Shown piece by piece: positions 17,296 to 24,260 of a stretch of 41,111 bases of DNA. The DNA is from Candidatus Fibrimonas termitidis (GTDB lineage: Bacteria; Fibrobacterota; Fibrobacteria; Fibrobacterales; Fibrobacteraceae), in contig LIUG01000107.1 of the NCBI GenBank assembly GCA_001462245.1, positions 1 to 41,111 on the forward strand, given 5' to 3'. How positions within the stretch are numbered: position 1 is the stretch's first letter; each line of letters begins with the position of its first letter. The translations under genes were made by a program, and so were the position numbers. Below the pieces are notes generated by a model. That model ran no database searches. It saw nothing but the letters and a program-made list of their open reading frames with translations, and was not told the origin of the DNA.

Positions 17296-17368
17296 AAATG
17301 TTCTCCCTATGGACTTAGCCCGCCCCCAACATTAGGAGCGGAAGGTACCTGTTTTTTGCAGGTAAGGC
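17296..17368 (-). promoter_or_regulatory. Structured leader of the rpsF operon (candidate S6:S18 autoregulatory site)
   Basis: Between the -10 box and rpsF, the minus-strand RNA can form two hairpins: ACCTG/CAGGT (17347-17363) and CCGCTCC/GGGGCGG with one G-U pair (17320-17341). The second contains the CCG trinucleotide expected of the S6:S18-binding leader known in front of rpsF in many bacteria. The match to that Rfam-type motif is my inference from position and the CCG element. Confidence 0.4.
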
Positions 17369-17369
17369 A

Positions 17370-17398
17370 AATATAGAAATTTTTTTCGGATTTGTCAA
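17370..17398 (-). promoter_or_regulatory. Sigma70-type promoter of rpsF-rpsR-rplI
   Basis: On the minus strand TTGACA (17398-17393) and TATATT (17375-17370) are separated by exactly 17 bp. This is a near-consensus pair and fits a strong ribosomal promoter. Confidence 0.8.
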
Positions 17399-17403
17399 GA
17401 AAT

Positions 17404-17428
17404 TACTGCAGTAGAGATTACTGCAGTA
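17404..17428. promoter_or_regulatory. Two TACTGCAGTA palindromes between divergent promoters
   Basis: The 10-bp palindrome TACTGCAGTA occurs at 17404-17413 and 17419-17428, as part of a 13-bp direct repeat with 15-bp spacing. It lies just upstream of the rpsF -35 box on one side and of the lipoprotein promoter on the other. An operator for one or both promoters is plausible; no regulator is identified. Confidence 0.5.
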
Positions 17429-17451
17429 GGGTAGATTAGCAAAAATACCCC

Positions 17452-17480
17452 TTGACAAACCAGCAAAAATTTGCTAAATT
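17452..17480 (+). promoter_or_regulatory. Sigma70-type promoter of the lipoprotein cluster
   Basis: TTGACA at 17452-17457 and TAAATT at 17475-17480 are 17 bp apart. The first gene of the cluster starts at 17512. The same TAAATT -10 and 17-bp spacing appear in the CRISPR repeats. Confidence 0.75.
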
Positions 17481-17511
17481 TGCCACCGAAAACGAAAGAA
17501 GAGGCTTTTTG

Positions 17512-17691
17512 ATGAAAGCGTTTTTTGCTATAGTTTTTGCGTTGTTCCTCTGCTCCTGCAGCACGGGGCTGGGTGGAATGCCAAACAGGGATTTCCTTAG
17601 CAAGCGGGGAACGGGGTTTGTGGAGATAGCGCATTCAAAAGATTATGTATTAGATTACAAGGAGGAAATAAAACACGAGGGGAAACTATGA
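17512..17691 (+). CDS. Small lipoprotein, 59 aa
   Basis: Starts MKAFFAIVFALFLCSCSTGLGG, a lipoprotein signal with Cys16 as probable lipidation site. Only ~43 residues follow, with no recognisable domain. ATG 17512 is preceded by GAGG at eight bases and lies 32 bp after the -10 box at 17475-17480. The stop overlaps the next lipoprotein gene by 4 bp (ATGA), so the two are translationally coupled. Function unknown. Confidence 0.65.
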   Translation: MKAFFAIVFALFLCSCSTGLGGMPNRDFLSKRGTGFVEIAHSKDYVLDYKEEIKHEGKL

Positions 17692-18668
17692 AACAGAGCT
17701 TGCTTGCGGTTTTTTGCGTTGTTTTATTCGGGTGCGAGAATAACATTAACGGCATTGGCTATGACAGGGACGAGGCTGAGTATAAGTGGGGCGAATGGGC
17801 TGACCCTAGATTAATATCCATAGTGGACGATTCTTTGGCTGTTTTGGCGATTTATAAACCTTATTATAAAGAGTGGTATCAATGCGGTTTTGAGGGTTGC
17901 CGTATTGACGAGGAAGTTGCGAATTACCACGTTGGCTTGTTTGTGGTTAATTACAGAGAAAAACGAGAACCTGTGTGGGGAGATACTTTGGATTATGATT
18001 TAAGGATAGCTAAAGATTATTTCAGAGATTCTTCCGTGCTGGTATTTGACAGAAATCGTAATAAGTTCGGTTTTTGGAAAATAGGAACAAAGGAAGTAAA
18101 ATTTGTTGATTATAGCGGTCATGGATATAATGGTTATTTCAATACCAGACCTTTTCCAAACGGGAATGTGCTTTTAATTGGTAAACCGAGTTATATATTG
18201 GACACAGAAAACAGGCAGTTAAAGCAGTTTGAATTTTCCGGGGAATATGAATGGCTGTCTAAATGCGGAAATAGTCGGATTAAAAGAGAATGGGTGTATG
18301 ATGAGGAACAACAGCAAGGTTACTATGATTATAAATATGATTATATGAATATATCCTACATTGGAGGCGAATTGGTTTGCATTAAAGGCAATGAAACGGC
18401 AGATAATTTTGAATTAATCGTAAACAATGCTGTTAAAGATACAAGTAGCCTAAGCAATACTTTTTTGTATGAAAGTATAACAGGTTGGTACGGAATTTAC
18501 GCAAAGGATAAGTCAAATAGAATTCATAAAATTGACACGTTGAATTTCAAATTTGACAGAAATTATGTTCCTATGTATATCGGTGAAGATATTAGTACTT
18601 ATTTTTACGGAAATCAAGGTGGTTCAATGCGTTATTCAACACAGGATTTGCTCGGAGTTAACAATTAG
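17688..18668 (+). CDS. Lipoprotein of unknown function, paralogue A (326 aa)
   Basis: Begins MKQSLLAVFCVVLFGCENN (lipid Cys16). The mature part has many Tyr/Trp/Asp-rich short strands (KWGEWADPRLISIVDDSLAVL, VFDRNRNKFGFWKIG) that recall a beta-propeller or WD-like repeat fold, but no family is recognised. It is clearly homologous over its whole length to the gene at 22412-23377, including the end (STQDLLGVNN), so the two arose by local duplication. Two Cys in CGFEGC are conserved in both copies. Confidence 0.75.
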   Translation: MKQSLLAVFCVVLFGCENNINGIGYDRDEAEYKWGEWADPRLISIVDDSLAVLAIYKPYYKEWYQCGFEGCRIDEEVANYHVGLFVVNYREKREPVWGDTLDYDLRIAKDYFRDSSVLVFDRNRNKFGFWKIGTKEVKFVDYSGHGYNGYFNTRPFPNGNVLLIGKPSYILDTENRQLKQFEFSGEYEWLSKCGNSRIKREWVYDEEQQQGYYDYKYDYMNISYIGGELVCIKGNETADNFELIVNNAVKDTSSLSNTFLYESITGWYGIYAKDKSNRIHKIDTLNFKFDRNYVPMYIGEDISTYFYGNQGGSMRYSTQDLLGVNN

Positions 18669-18682
18669 TCAAGGAGACCCTC

Positions 18683-18733
18683 ATGAGAAAGTTCATCAGT
18701 TCAACAGTCATTCGTGCCTCCGTGCTCCTAAAA
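18683..18733 (+). pseudogene. Remnant of the PDZ-protein gene start
   Basis: After paralogue A the sequence AAGGAGACCC-TC-ATG and the first codons (RKFISST) match the ribosome site and start of the intact PDZ gene at 23392 (MKKFISSTTVIA). The match stops after about 30 bases; the following GCCTCCGTGCT resembles bases ~23519-23529 inside the PDZ gene, suggesting an internal deletion. The frame happens to stay open into the hydrolase gene, but the hydrolase has its own start at 18815. Confidence 0.6.
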
Positions 18734-18764
18734 ACATCCCTAAAAACATCCCTAAAAACATCCC
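18729..18764 (+). repeat. Three tandem 12-bp repeats touching a -35 box
   Basis: TAAAAACATCCC occurs three times head to tail (18729-18740, 18741-18752, 18753-18764) and is followed immediately by TTGACA of the hydrolase promoter. Confidence 0.9.
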
Positions 18765-18793
18765 TTGACAAAACTAAAGAATATTTCTACTTT
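18765..18793 (+). promoter_or_regulatory. Sigma70-type promoter of the secreted hydrolase gene
   Basis: TTGACA at 18765-18770 and TACTTT at 18788-18793 are 17 bp apart, 21 bp before the hydrolase ATG. It supports 18815 as the true start. Confidence 0.65.
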
Positions 18794-18814
18794 TTAGTTA
18801 ACGGAGAGGATTAT

Positions 18815-21800
18815 ATGAAAAACGCCAGAGTTGTATTTACGGTTGTGTTTTTTGTTTTTTTCCATGGCATATCACAAGCCATAAGCGAGAGCGATGCTAC
18901 AGATATTATAAATAGCATGAAAGCAGGCTACACAATCCTATCTTCGCCTTTGCCTTCACATAAAATCATTGCATGGCCATTCAAAGAACCCCACAATGAA
19001 GATTACGATTTTACTAAAAATTATTGCGTGAAGCCAAGAGATTTCAAAGTTACCGGCTTGGCTATGAAATTGCAATATGAATTTGTGGAATCAAGTCTTT
19101 TTGATGGGAGTCCATTAAGTCAATGGGATTGCCAATTCCATGTGGTAAAGGTTGATTACGAGATAACGTGCCTCAATAATCTTACATATGAAGGAACTCG
19201 GTATATTACAAGCAGCAGATCACTTATAGAACGTAATATTGGTGGTTATACACGAGGCAGGAGAATGGCGAGCGAGGCTTATGATTGGATACGAAATTTG
19301 TCACCTAATGAATATATCAATGCAAATGGCACCATAACTAAAGATGCCAAACACGGAATGTGGCAAGCTTATACAATCGCTAGATTGGATACTTCGGCAA
19401 TTTATAAAATGTGGGAAAGCCAAAAAGTGGCTATTCCTGACTATGAATATATGGGCGTTCCGGGCAAACTGCCCCGCCCCGTTCTGCTTATACATGGCCT
19501 AAACGATAATTATAAAGTTTGGGGAGTTAAGATAGAGACTTCTGGGTTTAAAGATGGCAAAGTGGAAAAATACGAAAATGGCAGTTTGCCAGATATACTC
19601 GCCCGTAGCAATAATTTGTATACAAAAAAAGAAGATAGCGTATTTAATGGCAAAGTGGTGCATAGTATAAACAGCAACGGCATCTATTTCTTCCAATCGC
19701 CCGGCGAAATGATACGAAACAATTGGGTAGACGCAAAACCGCATTGGGGAAATGATCCAAATTTGTCCCAGTCTCGCAGTCTTTACGAGAAAATAGAGGC
19801 GGTTATGGATGATTTTTATGGGAAATTAGGCGTGAATTGGAAATCAAGCGACAAATACCAAATAGATTTGGTCGGCCATAGCCAAGGAGGATTGGTTATC
19901 AGAGAGATGCTCAGAGGCTTGCGGGAAAATCCTGTAGGCCCGCAAGGAACCGAGAACGCAGCCAACCATATAAATCGCATAATAACCGTAAACACCCCGC
20001 ATTTCGGCAGCGCGCTTGCAACGAAAAGGGGAAATTTAAGCAAAATAGCACATGAATTTCCTGGGGTCGCTGTAATAATAAATGACATTGAAAACCCTGT
20101 TGACCATACCTTGGTAGAAGCCGATGTTGATGTGAGTTTTTGGGAAATATATAAGAATGTATATTGGCAAGCATTAACAATTCCTACAATTGCGGGAGCG
20201 GCTATTTTCGGAGAGGCAGGAGCCATTTTAGGGCTTGGAGTAGGAGCAATAGCAGGGCCAATAATAGCGGCAACAACGGATGTTTCACTTACGATAAAAG
20301 GTCCATACCTCGGTGCTTACAAACCGGAATTATTTTTGGATATTATTGGGCCATTCAACCAGACCATGAATTTAGGCAGCATTAAAATACCAGAGGGCTT
20401 TAAAGACAGGCTTGCCGAGCCTCGCAAATCAGGCAGTCATTTGGATAAAAGCGATGATTTTATGATGGACTTAAATGAACGCAATAAAGATGGATTATTT
20501 CCGCTACGTCCAAACGGCAGCAGGGTAACTTTACTTTCAATGTATTCGGATTCTGCACATAAGATATTGCCTGATCTCTTTGAGATGGCCGGCGAAAATG
20601 CTGACAAGTTTTGTGTTGCTGAGAATAAGGATCCGAATTGTTTTGCTGTGGGTGCAGTTTTGAGAAGATATGCATGGGAAATGAAAAAACAAAAAATTTC
20701 CAATATTGAATTTGACAGAGGGCTTTTGAATGCTTTAGTCAGCATTCAAAACGATTGGCTCAAGCATGGCGATGCTGTTGTGGAGGCAAGCAGCCAAAAG
20801 TTTATCAATAATGGCAACACGCCTGACAACGAACATTTTTTGGCTCCTCGCAATTACGTCATACACGACGCCCTTGCTCCTTGGGAGCCTGTGCTTCATG
20901 GCCCATTTGGAAATTACAGTGGTGCTCCCCAGCAAGGCTTAGACATTCTCTGCGCTTTATCCCCTGCTTGCGACAAGGCCTTCAGGGCAGCGAAGGAGGG
21001 AGGTCGCGATTCTGTTCTGAAGCTTTCGGGAACAATAGGGAAAGGCGGATTTAACGAAAGGTATTTGGATGTTGCAGGCGATTTTAACTTGGCTCCGGTT
21101 TACATATCAGAGGGCATACAGGCATTTTCTCTTTCTGCAAATGACGAAACTGTGCTTACCGCCACATACGAGCCCGGCAAAGGCTCTTCGATAACTTTGA
21201 AATATGGCGGAACGGAGAAAACCGAACTTTTGCTAGGCCCGGAATTTGTTATGCAACCCTCAATGACTCGCAAAGGCGATTCAATTTATGTTTCCTTTAC
21301 AAATTACTCAGGCAGAGCTTTGCAAAAAGGTTACTTTTTGCCGGAGCTTCCCGGCAGTTTGACGGCGACAGTCATAGCCAGCGGTTCAGCAATGTCTCCC
21401 GTGATAATAGGCAGCGCAACAGCAACAAACCCAGAAACCCAGAAACCCGCCACGCCTCCGCCCGGTCACAGGCTCGCCCCTGTCACGCTTGGAGTTTTGC
21501 ATCGCGAAGCAAGAGGGGAACACGAAAGCAATACTTCCAGGCCTCGTCTCTTGGTTTTCAACGTAACCGAAGACACTCTTGAATTTTCAAAAGTAGCCTA
21601 TTATTTTACCGCAGATCCGGCAAGAGTACCCAGGGTTGTGGTTGACTATCCCTATGTTCCTGTTTCCTTGGAAAACTTGGGTGGCGACCAGTGGCGTTTT
21701 GTGCTTGATGTCGGAAACCAGAAAATAGCCCCGAAGACTTTCTATCCCTCTGCGGACGGCTGGCAGATAAGGGTTCATTACTCTGATTGGTATGAGCAAG

Positions 21801-22399
21801 ACCATTTTGACGATTGGTCTGCGGACTACAGCCTTGGACTCGTGCAATTGAACCGCAAAATCGTTGTTTTCGACAAAAACGACAAAATAATTTGGGGCAG
21901 CGAGGCTCCGGGCTATGAGAGCGAAGACAATGGCATAATCCCAACGCCTAAGGGAACAATTGCGTGGAAAGACGATTCCCCGTGGGAAACCAATGCTTTC
22001 AAACCGAGAGTGACTGTCAAGAATACCGGCTCCGTGGCTCTTTCGGATTACCATGCCCAGCTTTGGTTCCGTGTCCCGCAAGGAAAAAATCTTGCCGTTC
22101 CATCTCCTGACGCATGGTATACGCCGGAATCCCAAGCCTCTGCCCAAAACATAAACGGCACTGTTTGGATGCTGGATATGCATTTTGACAGGCATATATT
22201 GTATCCGGGAGATTCCGTCAGCGAAGGCAATATTGGCTTGCATTTGACCGACTGGGGCTTGTTTGACAAAACTGTTTGCGGCATTGCTCTCAAAGATAAA
22301 GACGGGAATATATTGTTCGGCAGAGAGCCTAGTGTTGCGGAATGCGAAAGCTACAACGGCCCAAATCTTTTGCAGCCATTGTATTCCATAAAGGAATAA
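18815..22399 (+). CDS. Large secreted lipase/esterase-like alpha/beta-hydrolase (1194 aa)
   Basis: A signal peptide (MKNARVVFTVVFFVFFHGISQA) is followed by an alpha/beta-hydrolase domain. VLLIHGLNDNYKVWG (about residue 225) is the oxyanion-side HG motif, and DLVGHSQGGLVIREML carries the nucleophile Ser356 in GHSQG; TVNTPHFGSA follows as in triacylglycerol lipases. A hydrophobic, Gly-rich stretch near residues 450-490 may form a lid. The last ~300 residues contain two beta-sandwich-like modules rich in Trp/Tyr/Asp (DYSLGLVQLNRKIVVFDK and SDYHAQLWFRVPQGKN), possibly substrate-binding. Acid and His of the triad are not assigned. GGAGAGG precedes ATG 18815. It sits between two duplicated lipoprotein genes and probably forms one operon with the second. 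Substrate unknown. Confidence 0.8.
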   Translation: MKNARVVFTVVFFVFFHGISQAISESDATDIINSMKAGYTILSSPLPSHKIIAWPFKEPHNEDYDFTKNYCVKPRDFKVTGLAMKLQYEFVESSLFDGSPLSQWDCQFHVVKVDYEITCLNNLTYEGTRYITSSRSLIERNIGGYTRGRRMASEAYDWIRNLSPNEYINANGTITKDAKHGMWQAYTIARLDTSAIYKMWESQKVAIPDYEYMGVPGKLPRPVLLIHGLNDNYKVWGVKIETSGFKDGKVEKYENGSLPDILARSNNLYTKKEDSVFNGKVVHSINSNGIYFFQSPGEMIRNNWVDAKPHWGNDPNLSQSRSLYEKIEAVMDDFYGKLGVNWKSSDKYQIDLVGHSQGGLVIREMLRGLRENPVGPQGTENAANHINRIITVNTPHFGSALATKRGNLSKIAHEFPGVAVIINDIENPVDHTLVEADVDVSFWEIYKNVYWQALTIPTIAGAAIFGEAGAILGLGVGAIAGPIIAATTDVSLTIKGPYLGAYKPELFLDIIGPFNQTMNLGSIKIPEGFKDRLAEPRKSGSHLDKSDDFMMDLNERNKDGLFPLRPNGSRVTLLSMYSDSAHKILPDLFEMAGENADKFCVAENKDPNCFAVGAVLRRYAWEMKKQKISNIEFDRGLLNALVSIQNDWLKHGDAVVEASSQKFINNGNTPDNEHFLAPRNYVIHDALAPWEPVLHGPFGNYSGAPQQGLDILCALSPACDKAFRAAKEGGRDSVLKLSGTIGKGGFNERYLDVAGDFNLAPVYISEGIQAFSLSANDETVLTATYEPGKGSSITLKYGGTEKTELLLGPEFVMQPSMTRKGDSIYVSFTNYSGRALQKGYFLPELPGSLTATVIASGSAMSPVIIGSATATNPETQKPATPPPGHRLAPVTLGVLHREARGEHESNTSRPRLLVFNVTEDTLEFSKVAYYFTADPARVPRVVVDYPYVPVSLENLGGDQWRFVLDVGNQKIAPKTFYPSADGWQIRVHYSDWYEQDHFDDWSADYSLGLVQLNRKIVVFDKNDKIIWGSEAPGYESEDNGIIPTPKGTIAWKDDSPWETNAFKPRVTVKNTGSVALSDYHAQLWFRVPQGKNLAVPSPDAWYTPESQASAQNINGTVWMLDMHFDRHILYPGDSVSEGNIGLHLTDWGLFDKTVCGIALKDKDGNILFGREPSVAECESYNGPNLLQPLYSIKE

Positions 22400-22411
22400 A
22401 AAGAGGCAATT

Positions 22412-23377
22412 ATGAAACGGAGTTTGCTTGCGGTTTTGTGCGTTGTTTTATTGGGATGTGTGAGTATTGACGGCATTGGCTATGACAAAGACGAGGCTGA
22501 ATATAAGTGGGGGGAGTGGGATGACCCTAGAATAATATCCATAGTGGATGATTCTTTGGCTGTTTTGGCAATTTATAAAGCTTATTACAAAGAGTGGAAG
22601 GAATGCGGTTTTGAGGGGTGCCGTACTGAAAGAGAAATCGCAAATTTTCATGTTGGATTGTTTTTGGTTAACTATAGGGAAAAACAAGAACCTATATGGG
22701 GAGATACTTTGGATTATAATTTAAGGATAGTTAATGATTATTTTAAACACTCTTCCGTGCTAGTATTTGATAGAAATCATAATAAGTTCGGTTTTTGGAA
22801 AATAGGAACAAAGAAAGTGGAACTTATTGATTATAGCGGTAATGGGCGGTGGGATATAGCCAGACCTTTTACAAACGGAAATATACTTTTAATTGGCGAA
22901 CCGAGCTATATATTGGAAACAGAAAGCAGGCAGTTAAAACAATTTAATTTTTCCGGGGAATATGAATGGCTGTCTAAATGCGGAAATAGTCAGATGAAAA
23001 GAGAGTGGGTATATAATGAGGAACAACAACAAGGTTATTATGATTATAAATATGATTATGCGAATATATCTTATATTGGAGGCGAATTAGTTTGCATTAA
23101 AGGTAATGAAACAGCAAATAATTTTGAATTAACCGTAAACAATGTTGTTAAAGATACAAGCAGCCTAGGCAGACATATCTATGAACGTATAACAAGATGG
23201 AACGTGAATTATGTAATGGATGCGAGAAATAAAATTTATAAAATTGACACTTTGAATTTCAAATTTGACAGCACATACGCCTCTATGTATATCAGTGAGT
23301 ATAGTGCTTATTTTGACGATTTCCAAGGTACTTCGGTACGTTATTCTACACAAGATTTGCTTGGAGTTAACAATTAG
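22412..23377 (+). CDS. Lipoprotein of unknown function, paralogue B (321 aa)
   Basis: Begins MKRSLLAVLCVVLLGCVS (lipid Cys16) and aligns along its full length with the protein at 17688-18668. Differences are concentrated in the second half of the mature part. The shared CGFEGC pair, the KFGFWKIGTK block and the QDLLGVNN end are kept. AGAGG precedes the ATG, 12 bp after the hydrolase stop. The gene is followed by the intact version of the PDZ gene, so this looks like the complete unit of the duplication. Confidence 0.75.
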   Translation: MKRSLLAVLCVVLLGCVSIDGIGYDKDEAEYKWGEWDDPRIISIVDDSLAVLAIYKAYYKEWKECGFEGCRTEREIANFHVGLFLVNYREKQEPIWGDTLDYNLRIVNDYFKHSSVLVFDRNHNKFGFWKIGTKKVELIDYSGNGRWDIARPFTNGNILLIGEPSYILETESRQLKQFNFSGEYEWLSKCGNSQMKREWVYNEEQQQGYYDYKYDYANISYIGGELVCIKGNETANNFELTVNNVVKDTSSLGRHIYERITRWNVNYVMDARNKIYKIDTLNFKFDSTYASMYISEYSAYFDDFQGTSVRYSTQDLLGVNN

Positions 23378-23391
23378 TTAAGGAGACCCTT

Positions 23392-24201
23392 ATGAAAAAG
23401 TTCATCAGTTCAACAACAGTCATTGCCGCATTATGCACGGTAGCTATCACCCAAGCATCCGAATCATTCGGCGGCTTTGGCATTTCCGTTTATCCGGGCA
23501 AAAACGGGGCGAGCATTGCCTCCGTGCTGCCCAACTCGCCAGCCGCCCAAGCAGGGCTGCAAGCGGGGGACGTGATAATTTCCGTGAACGGAACGCTTCT
23601 ATCTTCCGTGGTTCCTGAAAAACAGATTTCTCTGCTCAGAGGGAATTCAGGCTCTTCCGTTGATTTGAAAGTCAGCAGAAGCGGGGAAAGCATAAGCATT
23701 TTCGCAAAACGAGCTTTGATTTCCGTTCAGGATATTGAAAATCAAGACATTTCCGCATGGCTTGGCAAAAGCAAGAACCTGAACGTGGAAGACCTTAATT
23801 ACTTGGCCTCGCAAAAAATAGGCGATGGCTATGAGTTTCTGGGGCTTATGCAGAAAGGGCTGCTCATAAGCTCCAATATGGAAAGTTTGAATCCCAAGCA
23901 GATTCATCAAATTTCTTTGAAAAAAGAATCCCCGGCCAATGTCCAGTCCACGCCAGCAGCCAATGCGTTGAATTTCGCTAACTTTAGCACAATTTCCTTT
24001 TCCCTTGCCAATGAAGCAAAAAACTCAAGGATTGCGGTTTTGAATGTCAAGGGGTCAACTGTTTGGCAGAAGAATTTAGGGAAACTGCCAGCCGGTGCCA
24101 ATAACATTGATTGGAGCGGGGCAAGCCTCCCCGCCGGTTCTTACCATTTAGTGCTGGAAACTGACGGCAAGGCTTTGTCTTATAAGTTTGATTTGAGGTG
24201 A
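23392..24201 (+). CDS. Secreted PDZ-domain protein with C-terminal sorting-like beta domain
   Basis: A 269-aa protein with signal peptide (MKKFISSTTVIAALCTVA, then ITQASE). Residues ~25-105 form a PDZ domain: FGISVYPGKNGASIASVLP, NSPAAQAGLQAGDVIISVNG, then a beta hairpin. The last ~75 residues (SRIAVLNVKGSTVWQKNL, LPAGSYHLVLETDGKAL) resemble the C-terminal domains of type IX secretion cargo or FlgD-like Ig folds common in FCB-group secreted proteins. No protease catalytic domain is present, so a scaffold or adaptor is more likely. AAGGAG sits seven bases before ATG. Confidence 0.8.
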   Translation: MKKFISSTTVIAALCTVAITQASESFGGFGISVYPGKNGASIASVLPNSPAAQAGLQAGDVIISVNGTLLSSVVPEKQISLLRGNSGSSVDLKVSRSGESISIFAKRALISVQDIENQDISAWLGKSKNLNVEDLNYLASQKIGDGYEFLGLMQKGLLISSNMESLNPKQIHQISLKKESPANVQSTPAANALNFANFSTISFSLANEAKNSRIAVLNVKGSTVWQKNLGKLPAGANNIDWSGASLPAGSYHLVLETDGKALSYKFDLR

Positions 24202-24260
24202 TAAACATACAGTCGGCCCAATATATGGCTCCTTTTATGAGAGGTTTCTATCTTCCCCCC

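Noticed and set aside
18683-18814. Hydrolase start at 18683, with LKTS repeats in the N-terminus
   Set aside because: A good promoter (18765-18793), a ribosome site and a signal peptide all point to ATG 18815; the upstream frame crosses the promoter and a gene remnant.
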